Of a stretch of DNA of 41,270 bases, positions 15,502 to 24,858 are shown one piece after another; position 1 is the first letter of the stretch; the number at the start of each line of letters is the position of its first letter. The position numbers and the translations under genes are program-made. A model generated the notes under the pieces. That model did not search any database and was not told where the DNA came from. It worked only from the letters and a program-made list of their open reading frames with translations. This DNA is from an uncultured Flavonifractor sp. (GTDB lineage: Bacteria; Bacillota; Clostridia; Oscillospirales; Oscillospiraceae). The stretch covers positions 1 through 41,270 of the forward strand of contig CALWXZ010000008.1 of the NCBI GenBank assembly GCA_944385625.1, written 5' to 3'.

Positions 15502-17217
15502 ATGGCAGAATATTTGGCCCCAGGCGTGTATGTGGAGGAATTTGACAGCGGCGTGAAGGCCATGGAAGGGGTGGGCACCAGTACCGCCGGCTTTGTGGGC
15601 CTGGCCGCCCGGGGGCCGGTGGTGGGCCGGCCCGTCCTGCTGACCAGCTTTGCCGACTTCAGGCGGCGGTTTGGCGGGTATCTGTCCGAGCTGGAGTACG
15701 GCGGCTACCGCTTTCTCCCCAACTGCGTGGAGCAGTTCTTTGCCAACGGGGGCAGCACCTGCTACGTCATGCGGGTGGCCCCGGAGAACGCGGAGGCGGC
15801 CAAGAGCGCCGACGGGCCCATGGTGGTCACCGCCCTGGACCCGGGGGCGTGGGCCAACACCATGCTGGCCTTTGTGACTCGCGCCGTCCGGGCCCGGACC
15901 CAGATCCTGGCCGCCCAGGACAGCGTGGGCGGAGCCCAGTACCAGCTGAAAAACGCCGCCGGATTCCGCGCAGGCGATCTGGTGGCCCTCCGGGCGGAGG
16001 GCGGCGTAACCTACAACAAGATCACCGCAGTCAACGGCCAGTGGGTCACCATGGCCCAGCCCCTGCCGGACGACGCCGTGGACACCGCCCTGGTGCCCCA
16101 GAAGATACTGGAGGCCTGCGGCGTGGACCTGGTGATCCTGTGGGAGGACATTCAGGAGTCCTACCCCGGCTGCTCCCTCAATCCCGGGGCCTCCGACTAT
16201 CTGGGGGACGCCCTGGGCAAGTCCGCCATGGCCAAAATCACCCTGAATCTGGAGGACAAGCTGGACGACCCGCTGGTGCTGCTGGGGGCCGAGGCCGAGG
16301 CGGAGAGCCTGCGCATTGAGCTCAGCGGCGGCCTCAACGGCACCATGGACGCGGTGAACGCCGGCACCTTCAACGGCGCGGACAACGGCCCCGGCAAGCG
16401 CAGCGGCATCGAGGCGTTTCAGGAGATATCCGACGTGAGCATCATGGCGGTGCCCGGCGTCACCGATCCCAATGTCCAGGCCAAGCTCATCGCCCACTGC
16501 GAGGGGCTGACCAGCCGCTTTGCCGTGCTGGACGCGCCTCTGGACGCCACCTCGGTGGACGATCTCAACCAGCACAAAAGCGCCTACGACACCAGCTACG
16601 CCGCCCTGTACGCCCCCTGGGTCCAGGTCTTTGACCCCCTGCTCAAGCGGGCGGTTTACCTGCCCCCCTCCGGGTCCATCTGCGGCATCTATGCCCGTAC
16701 CGACATCGAACGGGGGGTCCACAAGGCCCCCGCCAATGAGGTGGTGCGAGGCTGTACCGGCCTGTCGGTGACCTACAACACAGCGGAACAGGGCAAGCTC
16801 AACCCCAACGGCGTCAACCTGATCCGGGCCCTTCCCGGCCAGGGTGTCCGGGTGTGGGGGGCCCGTACCTGCTCCAGCGACGGCAACTGGAAGTACGTCA
16901 ACGTCCGGCGGTTGTTCATTTTCCTGGAGGAGTCCATCCGGGCCAACACCAACTGGGCGGTGTTTGAGCCCAACGACGAGGGGCTGTGGTCCCGGGTGAA
17001 GGGGAGCATCTCCCTGTTCCTGGAGACCCAGCGGCGCAACGGTGCCCTGATGGGCGCCAGCCCGGAGGAGGCCTACTATGTGGACGTGGGCCGCAACACC
17101 ATGAGCCAGGACGATATTCTCAACGGCCGGCTGATCTGCGAGATCGGCGTGGCCCCCGTCCGGCCGGCGGAATTTGTGATTTTCCGCATCACCCAGAAGA
17201 TGCAGGACGCGACTTGA
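15502..17217 (+). CDS. Contractile tail sheath protein
   Basis: 571 aa. The N-terminus EYLAPGVYVEEFDSGVKAME is a classic phage/eCIS sheath start (donor strand), and GVGTSTAGFVGLAARGPVV follows. The C-terminal domain shows GVRVWGARTCSSD, YVNVRRLFIFLEESI and PNDEGLW, the conserved sheath core. The protein polymerises around the tube and contracts to drive it forward. Only one sheath gene is present, whereas Afp/PVC have three. It leads the structural gene block, 20 bp before the tube gene. Confidence 0.96.
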   Translation: MAEYLAPGVYVEEFDSGVKAMEGVGTSTAGFVGLAARGPVVGRPVLLTSFADFRRRFGGYLSELEYGGYRFLPNCVEQFFANGGSTCYVMRVAPENAEAAKSADGPMVVTALDPGAWANTMLAFVTRAVRARTQILAAQDSVGGAQYQLKNAAGFRAGDLVALRAEGGVTYNKITAVNGQWVTMAQPLPDDAVDTALVPQKILEACGVDLVILWEDIQESYPGCSLNPGASDYLGDALGKSAMAKITLNLEDKLDDPLVLLGAEAEAESLRIELSGGLNGTMDAVNAGTFNGADNGPGKRSGIEAFQEISDVSIMAVPGVTDPNVQAKLIAHCEGLTSRFAVLDAPLDATSVDDLNQHKSAYDTSYAALYAPWVQVFDPLLKRAVYLPPSGSICGIYARTDIERGVHKAPANEVVRGCTGLSVTYNTAEQGKLNPNGVNLIRALPGQGVRVWGARTCSSDGNWKYVNVRRLFIFLEESIRANTNWAVFEPNDEGLWSRVKGSISLFLETQRRNGALMGASPEEAYYVDVGRNTMSQDDILNGRLICEIGVAPVRPAEFVIFRITQKMQDAT

Positions 17218-17236
17218 TTGACGGGAGGTGTTAGGC

Positions 17237-17671
17237 ATGGCAGAGATTATTTACCCCTATAAAAAGTACAACTACAAGGTCCTTCTGGACAACACGGAGG
17301 AGGCCGGCTTCAGCGAGGTGTCCGCCCCCGACATCACCTCCGACCCGGTGGAGTACCGGGAGGGCAACATGGCCGGCAGGACCCCCGGCAAGCAGCCGGG
17401 GCTGATGAAATATTCCAACGTGACCCTGAAGCGGGGCACCACCGAGTCCCAGGTGTTTGTGGCGTGGATGAAGGAGATCCAGGATGGCAAGGCCACCCGC
17501 AAGACGGTGGTCATCACCCTCATGGACGACGAGATGAACGAGGTGGCCTCCTGGCAGCTGGAGAAGGCCTGGCCCACCAAGTATACCGCCCCCGACTTCA
17601 ACGCCACCAGCAACGAGGTGGCCATTGAGAGCCTGGAGCTGGTGACCGAGGGCGTCAGCCGGATCAAATAA
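17237..17671 (+). CDS. Inner tube protein (T4 gp19/Hcp-like)
   Basis: 144 aa from the ATG at 17237 behind GGGAGGTG. Single-domain beta-barrel tube subunit: YKVLLDNTEEAGFSEVSAPD at the start, then EGNMAGRTPGKQPGLMKYSN and VTLKRGTTESQVFVAWMKEI, all typical of the phage tail tube family. It forms the hollow tube inside the sheath through which effectors are loaded. A second, diverged tube protein is encoded at 18249. Confidence 0.94.
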   Translation: MAEIIYPYKKYNYKVLLDNTEEAGFSEVSAPDITSDPVEYREGNMAGRTPGKQPGLMKYSNVTLKRGTTESQVFVAWMKEIQDGKATRKTVVITLMDDEMNEVASWQLEKAWPTKYTAPDFNATSNEVAIESLELVTEGVSRIK

Positions 17672-17686
17672 AAGGAGGCCTGAGCG

Positions 17687-18055
17687 ATGCAATTGCAAAC
17701 GGTATATCCCTTCCGGCTGCCCAAGGGCTACCTGGACGGCGAGGGGACCCTCCACCGGGAGGGGCAGATGCGCCTGGCCACGGCGGGGGATGAGCTCAGC
17801 GCCCTGCGGGACCCGCTGGTGAAGGCGGACGAGAGCATGATGAACGTGGTGCTGCTGTCCAAGGTGGTGACCTCCCTGGGGACGCTGACCGAGGTCACTC
17901 CCCAGGTCATGGAGGGCCTGTTTGTGGGCGACCTGGAGTTTCTGCAAAATATGTACGAGACTATCAACAAGGTGGACAATCCCAAAATTCAGGTGACCTG
18001 TCCCCACTGCGGCCACCAGTTTACCGACACGTTAAATTTTCAGGGGGCGGTATGA
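17687..18055 (+). CDS. Tail assembly protein (Mu gp41-like) with CxxC motif
   Basis: 122 aa, start supported by AAAGGAGG. The first part (LPKGYLDGEGTLHREGQM ... ALRDPLV) and the 'LTEVTPQVMEGLFVGDLEF' segment match phage tail assembly chaperones found beside tube genes. The C-terminus has CPHCGHQF, a half zinc-ribbon motif. It probably assists tube assembly rather than forming part of the final particle. Overlaps DUF6760 by ATGA. Confidence 0.72.
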   Translation: MQLQTVYPFRLPKGYLDGEGTLHREGQMRLATAGDELSALRDPLVKADESMMNVVLLSKVVTSLGTLTEVTPQVMEGLFVGDLEFLQNMYETINKVDNPKIQVTCPHCGHQFTDTLNFQGAV

Positions 18056-18231
18056 CCCTCCACCCCCAGGGGGAACTGTACCGCCAGCTCTCGTTTCTCT
18101 CTTATTATTTCCACTGGGACCTGGACCGGACCCTCTCCCTGCCCCATCTGGAGCGGGAGAAGTTCTGCCAGGAGATCAGCCGGATCAACAAGCAGGCCAA
18201 TACCCAGGAAAAAAACCTCTTTGACCTTTGA
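18052..18231 (+). CDS. Small eCIS protein, DUF6760 family
   Basis: 59 aa, starting at the ATG at 18052 inside the upstream stop (ATGA overlap). The core GELYRQLSFLSYYFHWDLD followed by LPHLEREKFCQEISRIN is the pattern of DUF6760: a short helical protein in many eCIS and contractile tail clusters, encoded between tube genes. Exact function unknown; conserved position suggests tail assembly. Confidence 0.8.
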   Translation: MTLHPQGELYRQLSFLSYYFHWDLDRTLSLPHLEREKFCQEISRINKQANTQEKNLFDL

Positions 18232-18248
18232 CAGGAGGTGTACCGGTC

Positions 18249-18683
18249 ATGTTGCAGCTACTGCGGGGCGATCCGCTGACCGCCTATAATTTCCATGTGC
18301 GCATCGGGGTGATGGAGTTCGGCTTTTCCAAGGCGTCGGGATTGCAGCGGCAGGCCGACCCCATCCTCTACCAGGAGGGAGGGCTGAACGACAGGGTACA
18401 CGTCCTGCCCGGCCCGGTAAAAAAATGCGGCACCCTCCATCTGGAGCGGGGGGTGTACGCCGGGGAGTACTTTCCCTTCTACCTGGTGGGGGAGCGGCTG
18501 GCCGTTCCCCTGCGGCTGGAGATCTGGAACCAGGCCAACTCCATGCTGGGCGGGAAAGTCTACACCCTGACGGGCCTGGTGGTGGAGAAGTTTGAGGTAG
18601 GTGAGATGGATGCCACCCACAGCAATTTGCTTATTGACCGGTTCGACCTCAACTATGAATATCTGTACGTCTCGCCGGTGTGA
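18249..18683 (+). CDS. Second tube protein / tube initiator (gp19-like)
   Basis: 144 aa from the ATG at 18249 with AGGAGGTG upstream. The fold pattern is that of the tail tube family: YNFHVRIGVMEFGFSKASGL, then YQEGGLNDRVHVLPG, ... LHLERGVYAGEYFPFYL and a final FDLNYEYLYV strand. In eCIS a diverged tube paralogue (Afp5-like) sits at the base of the tube and contacts the spike; the gene order here (between DUF6760 and the LysM-type protein) suggests the same. Confidence 0.9.
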   Translation: MLQLLRGDPLTAYNFHVRIGVMEFGFSKASGLQRQADPILYQEGGLNDRVHVLPGPVKKCGTLHLERGVYAGEYFPFYLVGERLAVPLRLEIWNQANSMLGGKVYTLTGLVVEKFEVGEMDATHSNLLIDRFDLNYEYLYVSPV

Positions 18684-19566
18684 GATAGGGCGGCGGTTCC
18701 GCCACGGCGTGGAGCGCCGGCCCGTGGAACTGATCCACCGCTGCCTGCGTCCCCGCCCCGCCCCGCCGCCGTCCCCTCAGCAAATTCGCAACACCATCTA
18801 CCAATCGGTCATCCAAATTCACCGGACCACCGTGCAGCATATCCGCCAGCAGATCCAAACGGCCAGCTACCTGCGGCAGGACGCCTTTGTGCTGGTGCTG
18901 CCGCGGCCGGCGGACCGGCCCCGGGGGGAGCGGCTGGACCCGGCCCGGCCCGCCCGGACGGCCCACGCCCTTCTGCGCATTTTCTCCAAGGAGAGCGCCA
19001 AGCGGGAGATGCGGCCCTTTTACAGCGACGTGGTGCGGGGGGTGCTGCGGGAGGAGCAGGACCGGTACAAAAGCCGTCCCACCAAGGCCATCTCGCTCAT
19101 CTGGAACCTGTTCGGACAGCACAACGCCTTCCGCACCCTGACCCGGTTCTACCTGGGGGCGGTGGAAAAGCTGGGCAGCAACTATTTCCCGGCCCTCTCC
19201 GGGCAGAACGCCCTCTATCTGGCGGCGGGGGTGCTGCTCCACAGCCGGGTTTACCAGCGGTATGTTCACCAGATCTGGAGCCGGGAGAGCCGGAGAGCGC
19301 CCATGCGCTATGTCTCCCGGGAGGCCCCCCTGACCGAGGAGCTGCTCCGCCTGCCTGTGGCCCGCCGCGCCTTTTTGCCCAGCCGGGAGGAGCTGGAGCG
19401 GTTGGTCCGCTCCGCCGATCAGGGCCGCCCCGCCGAGACCGCCGTGCCTCAGCCCGCCCGGGAGGTGCGGCTGAGTGAGGCGGATTTTCGGGCCCTGGTG
19501 AAGGGCGTGACCAGCTCCATCGGCCGGCAGACCCGGCTGGAGTCTTTGCGCAGGGGAGGAATGTAG
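18655..19566 (+). CDS. Uncharacterised eCIS-cluster protein
   Basis: About 303 aa if it starts at the ATG at 18655 (29-bp overlap with the tube gene), or 285 aa from a GTG at 18709; neither has a strong ribosome site. Mostly helical and very basic: QQIRNTIYQSVIQIHRTTVQ early on, a central MRPFYSDVVRGVLREEQDRY, then FLPSREELERLV and a final helix LVKGVTSSIGRQTRLESLRR. No domain recognised. The conserved place between the two tube genes and the LysM-type protein implies a structural or assembly role. It might stand in for a tape measure, but it lacks the long coiled coil expected. Confidence 0.7.
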   Translation: MNICTSRRCEIGRRFRHGVERRPVELIHRCLRPRPAPPPSPQQIRNTIYQSVIQIHRTTVQHIRQQIQTASYLRQDAFVLVLPRPADRPRGERLDPARPARTAHALLRIFSKESAKREMRPFYSDVVRGVLREEQDRYKSRPTKAISLIWNLFGQHNAFRTLTRFYLGAVEKLGSNYFPALSGQNALYLAAGVLLHSRVYQRYVHQIWSRESRRAPMRYVSREAPLTEELLRLPVARRAFLPSREELERLVRSADQGRPAETAVPQPAREVRLSEADFRALVKGVTSSIGRQTRLESLRRGGM

Positions 19567-19567
19567 C

Positions 19568-20140
19568 ATGGACAAGGCGAAACTGTATGAACCGGGAAAG
19601 GAGAGCCAGGCCATCATGGTCCAGTTCAACCCCAACACCCTGGAGTACAGCATCAAGTCCAATCGGAACAACGGAAAAGGCACCCAGAGCAAGGCCTCCG
19701 ACAGCGCCGCCCGGGAGGAGGTCCTCCAGAGGGACCCCACCGGGGGCGGGGACCGGGCGGTACTGTCGGTACGCCTGTTTTACCACACCTACTCCAACAG
19801 CACCACCTACACCGATGTGCGGGATGAGATCAAGAAGATTCAGCAGTTTGTGCGCTACAGCGGCAACACCGCCGGCGGCAGCGATCCCAGGATCACCTTC
19901 GCCTGGGGGTCCCTGATCCACACCGGCGTGATGGAGGATTTTTCCGTCTCCTACAAAATGTTTGCTGCCGACGGCACCCCGGTACAGGCGGAGGTATCCC
20001 TCTCCATCTGCGGGGACGAGGCCGACCGGGCCGCCGAGCGGGCCAACCAGCTGACCGGCCTGAAGGCGGTGGTCAGCGCCCTGGCCGAGGACGCCGTAGA
20101 GGACCCCCTGGCGGATATGTGGGCCTGGCTGTATGTTTGA
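19568..20140 (+). CDS. CIS tube-spike adaptor (LysM/Afp7-like, CIS_tube domain)
   Basis: 190 aa; 1-bp gap after the preceding stop and a GGAGGAATG ribosome site. The N-terminal segment IMVQFNPNTLEYSIKSNR is characteristic of the contractile-injection-system tube domain (Afp7/Pvc7-like), followed by LSVRLFYHTYSN and PRITFAWGSLIHTGVMEDFS. In eCIS this protein joins the tube initiator to the spike hub. A C-terminal LysM repeat, present in longer homologues, is not clear here. Confidence 0.85.
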   Translation: MDKAKLYEPGKESQAIMVQFNPNTLEYSIKSNRNNGKGTQSKASDSAAREEVLQRDPTGGGDRAVLSVRLFYHTYSNSTTYTDVRDEIKKIQQFVRYSGNTAGGSDPRITFAWGSLIHTGVMEDFSVSYKMFAADGTPVQAEVSLSICGDEADRAAERANQLTGLKAVVSALAEDAVEDPLADMWAWLYV

Positions 20141-20149
20141 GAGGCTGTT

Positions 20150-21211
20150 ATGAAATTTTCTGCCTTATATGAGCGCTATCAGGGGCTGCGCACCCCCACC
20201 TTCACCCTCACGGTCAATGGTAAGCAGCTGGATGTGGGGGAGGGGGTCCGGCTGGAACGGATGGAGTGCCGGCTCACCGCCCGCCGGGAGGCCGGCACAC
20301 TGAGTCTGCGCGCGGAGCTGGAGCCCGACAGTCGGCAGAGCGGGACCTGGCTGAGCGCCGTTCAGTTGGGGGCGGTGTGTACCCTGGCCCTGGGCTATGG
20401 GGGCACGGAACAGACGGTGTTTTCCGGCTTTGTTTACGATGCGCTCTGGGGAGCGCCCCTGAGGGGCGGGAGGCTGGCGCTGGAGATGACCTGCCTGGAC
20501 GTGCGGGGGCAGCTGATGCTCTCGGCCTGTGCCGATGCGGGGGCCGCCCGCACCCTGTCCCAGCTGGTCAAGACGCTGCTCAACCAGTCGTGCTGTACCC
20601 GGATGGCCTCCCCCCGTCTGGGGACCATTCCTCAGGACTGGGACCTCCCCTTCCAGCGGACGGGCGCTACGGATTTTGAGATCCTGTGCCAGGCGGCGGC
20701 GTTTCTTTGCTTTGCATTCTACGCCTTTGGAAAGGACGTCTACTTCGGGCCCCCCCGGGATTCGGCGGAGACGGCGGTACACTTTGACGGGCCCAACGGC
20801 CTGATGGAGCTGAGCCGGCGGCGGACCCTGGCCGGTCAGTGCGGGGCGGTGGCGGTCAGCGGGGCGGACGACAAGGGGGAGCGGATCTATGCCCGGCAGG
20901 CCCGGACGCCGGATAGCGGCGTCGGGGTGGGGCAGATCAAAAGCGCCCTGGGGCTGGATGTACTCCAGGCGGAGACGGCGGTGCGCACCATGGCCCAGGC
21001 CCAGTATCTGGCCCAGGCCCGGATGGAGGAGCGGCAGCGCCGGAGCAGTGTGCTGCTGGGGCGGTGTACCGGGCTGCCCGAGCTGGGGCCGGGCAAGCTT
21101 GTTCAGGCGGACGGTGTGAGCGCCCAGGTGGATGGCGAATATTATGTACAAACCGTGGTCCACACCCTGGACGACAGCGGCTTTGAAACCAGCTTTGAGG
21201 CGGAAGAATAG
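20150..21211 (+). CDS. Spike hub protein, gpD/VgrG N-terminal-like
   Basis: 353 aa. It resembles the late-control gpD / VgrG hub: FTLTVNGKQLDVGEGVRLER, then LSLRAELEPD, an LALGYGGTEQTVFSGFVYD barrel strand and a mid-protein ILCQAAAFLCFAFYAFGKDV helix. Three copies form the ring that adapts the sixfold tube to the threefold spike. Unlike Pvc8/Afp8, it lacks the OB-fold and needle, which are on the next gene, so the VgrG equivalent is split in two. Confidence 0.86.
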   Translation: MKFSALYERYQGLRTPTFTLTVNGKQLDVGEGVRLERMECRLTARREAGTLSLRAELEPDSRQSGTWLSAVQLGAVCTLALGYGGTEQTVFSGFVYDALWGAPLRGGRLALEMTCLDVRGQLMLSACADAGAARTLSQLVKTLLNQSCCTRMASPRLGTIPQDWDLPFQRTGATDFEILCQAAAFLCFAFYAFGKDVYFGPPRDSAETAVHFDGPNGLMELSRRRTLAGQCGAVAVSGADDKGERIYARQARTPDSGVGVGQIKSALGLDVLQAETAVRTMAQAQYLAQARMEERQRRSSVLLGRCTGLPELGPGKLVQADGVSAQVDGEYYVQTVVHTLDDSGFETSFEAEE

Positions 21212-21223
21212 GGGGGCGGTGTG

Positions 21224-21958
21224 ATGGAATACGACCTGCTCCGGGGAAAGGTGACCGCCTACCCCGGCGAGGAGGAAAAGGGCTTGGTGGAGGTGTCCCT
21301 GGGGGGCTATGACCAGGACCAGGACAAGCTATACGCCCGGGTGGAGCAAACCCTGTCGGGGGTGTACTGGCTGCCCGAGATCGGGGAGGTTGTGGAGGTC
21401 CTTGTGCCCAAAACCCCCGGCTATGAGGCCCATGTGCTCCGGGTCCGCCGGGCAGAGGGGGACGCCCTGACCCAGGCGTGCTGGAGTGAGCACAACGACC
21501 GCAAGCAGATCACCACCCGCTCGGGCCATACCGTGCTGCTGGACGACACCCAGGACAAGACGGCGCTGACTCTCCGCAGTGCCGGCGGCCTGGAGCTGGC
21601 GCTGGAGGACGAGCCCCAGACGGTGACCGTCAAAAGCGGGGAGGGGGATACGCCCAGGCTGCTGCTGGACTTCAAAAACGATGAACTCACCCTGTCGGCG
21701 GGGAAAAAATGCACCATCCGCTGCGGCGACGCCGCGGTGGAGCTGGACAGCGGCGGCAATATCACCATCAAGGCCAAGGGCAGCCTGGAACTCAGCGGCC
21801 AGCAGATCACCCTGAATGCCCAGAACAATCTGACCCTCAAGGGCCAGCAGCTGGAGCTCTCCGGCGGCATGACCGCAAAGCTCACGGCCCAGACCCAGCT
21901 GGAGCTGTCCTCATCCGGCATTACCGAGGTCAAGGGGAGCATGGTCAAGCTGAACTGA
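21224..21958 (+). CDS. Spike needle protein, gpV/gp5 C-terminal-like
   Basis: 244 aa, ATG at 21224 (a GTG one codon earlier is possible). An N-terminal OB-fold region (GKVTAYPGEEEKGLVEVSLG ... WLPEIGEVVEVLV) is followed by a long repetitive beta-helix of short alternating hydrophobic units (ITIKAKGSLELSGQQITLNA and similar, about residues 175-240), as in gpV/gp5 needles. It forms the membrane-puncturing needle, tipped by the DUF4280 protein. Confidence 0.88.
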   Translation: MEYDLLRGKVTAYPGEEEKGLVEVSLGGYDQDQDKLYARVEQTLSGVYWLPEIGEVVEVLVPKTPGYEAHVLRVRRAEGDALTQACWSEHNDRKQITTRSGHTVLLDDTQDKTALTLRSAGGLELALEDEPQTVTVKSGEGDTPRLLLDFKNDELTLSAGKKCTIRCGDAAVELDSGGNITIKAKGSLELSGQQITLNAQNNLTLKGQQLELSGGMTAKLTAQTQLELSSSGITEVKGSMVKLN

Positions 21959-21995
21959 CCGCTCCGTCATTTCATCTGGAAGGAGGCGGGTTTTT

Positions 21996-22364
21996 ATGCC
22001 GGCAATGGCCTTTCCCTGCAAGCTGGATGCCGGGTTGGGGCGGTTCAGAAGGCTGAGTTACGAGGATGAGATCGCCCAGTCGGTCCGCCTGATTCTGGCC
22101 ACCAACCGGGGCGAGCGGCCCCAGCGCCCCAAATTTGGCTCCCGCCTGGCCCAGTACGCCTTTGAGTCGGTGGACCTCACCCTGAAAAATCAGATTCGTC
22201 TTGAGATCCTCTCGGCGTTGCAGACCTGGGAACCCCGGATCTGGAACATTCAGGTGTCGTTTGGGCCGGAGCGGAACGATGGAGCCCTGGTGGCGGAGGT
22301 ATCCTATGAGATTTTGCGCACCGGGCTGACGGCCCGGCTCAAAGTGCCGGTGCAGACGGGCTGA
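21996..22364 (+). CDS. Baseplate wedge protein, GPW/gp25 family
   Basis: 122 aa behind GGAGGCGGG. It shows the gp25 hallmarks: EDEIAQSVRLILATNRGERP, RPKFGSRLAQYAF, and the conserved EPR triad at residues 79-81 (LQTWEPRIWN). gp25 nucleates sheath polymerisation on the baseplate and is among the most conserved parts of contractile systems. Confidence 0.94.
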   Translation: MPAMAFPCKLDAGLGRFRRLSYEDEIAQSVRLILATNRGERPQRPKFGSRLAQYAFESVDLTLKNQIRLEILSALQTWEPRIWNIQVSFGPERNDGALVAEVSYEILRTGLTARLKVPVQTG

Positions 22365-22390
22365 GAGAACACAGGCAAGGAGGAACGGAC

Positions 22391-24844
22391 ATGGATGAAT
22401 TCTGGAAGCGGTTTGTGCAATATGTCCGGTCCTATCTGCCGGACTGGCAGTATCAGCCGGGGGGACCGGAGCCGGAGGGGGCGCTGATGACCGTGCTGGG
22501 AGAGCTGCTGGAGGATTCCCGCCGACGGCTGAAAGGGTTGCCGGAGAAGCATCAGCGGGAATTTCTGGGGGCCTGGGAGGATGCCCCCCAGCCCCGGGAG
22601 CCCATGTACGTCTACGCCGGATTTTCCGCGCCCCAGGGTACCCGCCTCCCTGGGGGCAGCGTATTCTACTGCTCCGGGGACGGCACCAGGCTGTGGGAGA
22701 CGGTGGGGGACACCTGGGCGGAGGCGGGAGGACTGGCAGAGCAGGTGTTCTCCGATGGGACCTGGGGAAAGCTGGTCCGTCTGCCGCCGCCGGCCCGCGG
22801 CGGACCGGTCCGGCTTTTTGACTTTCGCCTGCCGGGCTTTGAACGGCGGCAGGTCCGGTTCTGCCACCCCACCGCCTTTGCCTCCCAAACAGGCTGTGAG
22901 GCCGCCCTGCGGCTAAAGGGGGCGGGGGATGGGCTGCCGGACTTTCTCAGTTGCCCTCAGACGTGCGCCTGGTATCTGGAGACGGAAGGGGAGCCCCTCC
23001 CCCTGGACCCTCCCACGGCGGAGGGGGAACTTCTCCGGTTCCGCCTGCCGGCCGCCGCCGGGGCCTGGGCCCTGCTGGCCTCGGTGACCGAGGGGGCGGT
23101 TCCCCCCGATCTGCCGGTGAGCCGGGTCCTGGCCCAGACCAGCCGGGCTGCGGGGGAAGAGACGCTGGTCTTGACCGACGATGGGCTGTACCAGGGCGGG
23201 GCCTGGCTGCCCTTCGGATCTCGGCTCATGCAGTGGAATACCTGCTACATTGACTGCCCCAATGTACTCTGCCTGCCCGGCGCCCAGGTGACCCTCTCCT
23301 GGGTCCAGAGCGAGCAGACCCGGGAGGAGCTGCTGCCGGAGATGGACCGGCAGCCGGAGTACCGGCCGGTCATGCGCCGCCTGCCCAAAACGCCCCCGGA
23401 GATCCGCCAGGTGCGGGCCGATCTGGTGGCGTGGGAGTATTGGAACGGCACAGTCTGGCGGACGATTCCGGGGACGGAGGCGTGGACGGGGGTGTTTTCC
23501 GGCGGTGCCCAGGCGTGCGCCACACCCCGGGCCGTGCGGGTGAGCTTCCGCTGGCCGGAGGATGCCCGGCCCTGCCCGGTCCGGGGTGTGGAGGGCTGCT
23601 GGCTGCGCTGGCGGCTGAGCGCCTGTGAGGGGGCCGGGTGGCTGCCTGCCCGCTACCACGCGCCGGAGGTGTCCCAGCTCCAAGTGACGGCAGTCCTCAC
23701 CGGCGCGGGGGTTGCGCTCCAGCGCCGGTGGGGGGCGGAGGAGGACTTCGAGGCTCTGCCGGAGCATAGGGCCAAGGCGCTTTTTCCGGCGTTTTCGCCG
23801 GGATGGGATTGCTGGTGGCTGGGCTTTGACAGTCCCCCCGGCGGCAGCACACGCACCCTCTATCTGGCCCTGGGGGAGCGGATCGCGGGCGGGCGGCTGT
23901 CCGCCTGGGAGGCGGCGCCCGACGGCGGCCTGCGGCCCCTCTCCCTGCGGGACGGGACCGGCGGGCTGGCCCACAGCGGTGTGATGGCCCTGGACGGCAT
24001 AGCGGGATATACCGCCCTCCGCTTTGGAAAGCGGAGGTGGTGGTTGTGCCTGCGGGAGGAGAGCGGCGCCTTCCGGGGGGAGGGGGTGAGGCCGGTACTG
24101 GTGGGTCTGACCTGCGGAGCCGCCCTGCTGAAGGCACAGGGTGAGGACCGCTGCCCCACGGGGGCGCCCTTTGCCCCCCTCCACGGCGGACCGGTGGTGG
24201 GGATAGCCCTTTCCGATGGCTTTGGCGGCGGGCCGGAGGAGGGGGAGGAGGAGCAGCTGCGCCGCTTGCAGCTGGAACGGCACAACCTGGGCCGGATTGT
24301 CTCCCCTGCCGACGCGGAAGAGATGATCTGCGGCAGGGTGCGGGACGTGGCGCGGGTACGCTGCGTCCGCAGCGGCGACCGCCTCCAAGTGGGGGTGCTG
24401 ATGCGGGACGGGGCCCGCCATGAAGGGGCCTTTCAGCTCAAACGGGCCCGGATCGAGGAGTTGCTGCTCACCGCCGGTGTGCTGCCCGCCCTAGGGCTGA
24501 TCCCCCAGGTGCGGGAGCCCTGCTTTTATCCCATCCATGTGATGGTGTGGGTCAGACTGCCCTCCGGCCACGGTTTGGACGGGGTCAGAGGCCGGATCGG
24601 GCAGGCGCTGGACCGCTTTCTGGACCCGGTGTCCGGCCACTTCCGGGGGGATGGCTGGCAAATGGGGGCCCTGCCCACCCCCGTGCAGATCCGCACCTGT
24701 CTCCAGAGCGCCGCCCCTGACCTGTCCCTGGTGGAGTTGGTGGTCAGCGCGGGCACGCCGGAGGGACGGGAACGGGAACCCTCCGCCATCCACGATCCCT
24801 TCGCCCTGCCGCTGGGCGGGAGCTATACTGTATTTTCCATCTGA
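22391..24844 (+). CDS. Large baseplate protein (BaseplateJ-like, Afp11-type)
   Basis: 817 aa behind AAGGAGG. The N-terminal helices (LPDWQYQPGGPEPEGALMTV, then LGELLEDSRRRLKGLPEKHQ) match the N-terminal layout of the BaseplateJ family. A long beta-rich middle follows, and the C-terminal third has the family-typical region around IVSPADAEEMICGRVRDVAR, with ACFYPIHV-like strands. With the next gene it would form the two wedge arms of the baseplate, as Afp11/Afp12 do. The assignment to one or the other is by position. Confidence 0.8.
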   Translation: MDEFWKRFVQYVRSYLPDWQYQPGGPEPEGALMTVLGELLEDSRRRLKGLPEKHQREFLGAWEDAPQPREPMYVYAGFSAPQGTRLPGGSVFYCSGDGTRLWETVGDTWAEAGGLAEQVFSDGTWGKLVRLPPPARGGPVRLFDFRLPGFERRQVRFCHPTAFASQTGCEAALRLKGAGDGLPDFLSCPQTCAWYLETEGEPLPLDPPTAEGELLRFRLPAAAGAWALLASVTEGAVPPDLPVSRVLAQTSRAAGEETLVLTDDGLYQGGAWLPFGSRLMQWNTCYIDCPNVLCLPGAQVTLSWVQSEQTREELLPEMDRQPEYRPVMRRLPKTPPEIRQVRADLVAWEYWNGTVWRTIPGTEAWTGVFSGGAQACATPRAVRVSFRWPEDARPCPVRGVEGCWLRWRLSACEGAGWLPARYHAPEVSQLQVTAVLTGAGVALQRRWGAEEDFEALPEHRAKALFPAFSPGWDCWWLGFDSPPGGSTRTLYLALGERIAGGRLSAWEAAPDGGLRPLSLRDGTGGLAHSGVMALDGIAGYTALRFGKRRWWLCLREESGAFRGEGVRPVLVGLTCGAALLKAQGEDRCPTGAPFAPLHGGPVVGIALSDGFGGGPEEGEEEQLRRLQLERHNLGRIVSPADAEEMICGRVRDVARVRCVRSGDRLQVGVLMRDGARHEGAFQLKRARIEELLLTAGVLPALGLIPQVREPCFYPIHVMVWVRLPSGHGLDGVRGRIGQALDRFLDPVSGHFRGDGWQMGALPTPVQIRTCLQSAAPDLSLVELVVSAGTPEGREREPSAIHDPFALPLGGSYTVFSI

Positions 24845-24858
24845 ATGGGGGTGGGGGC

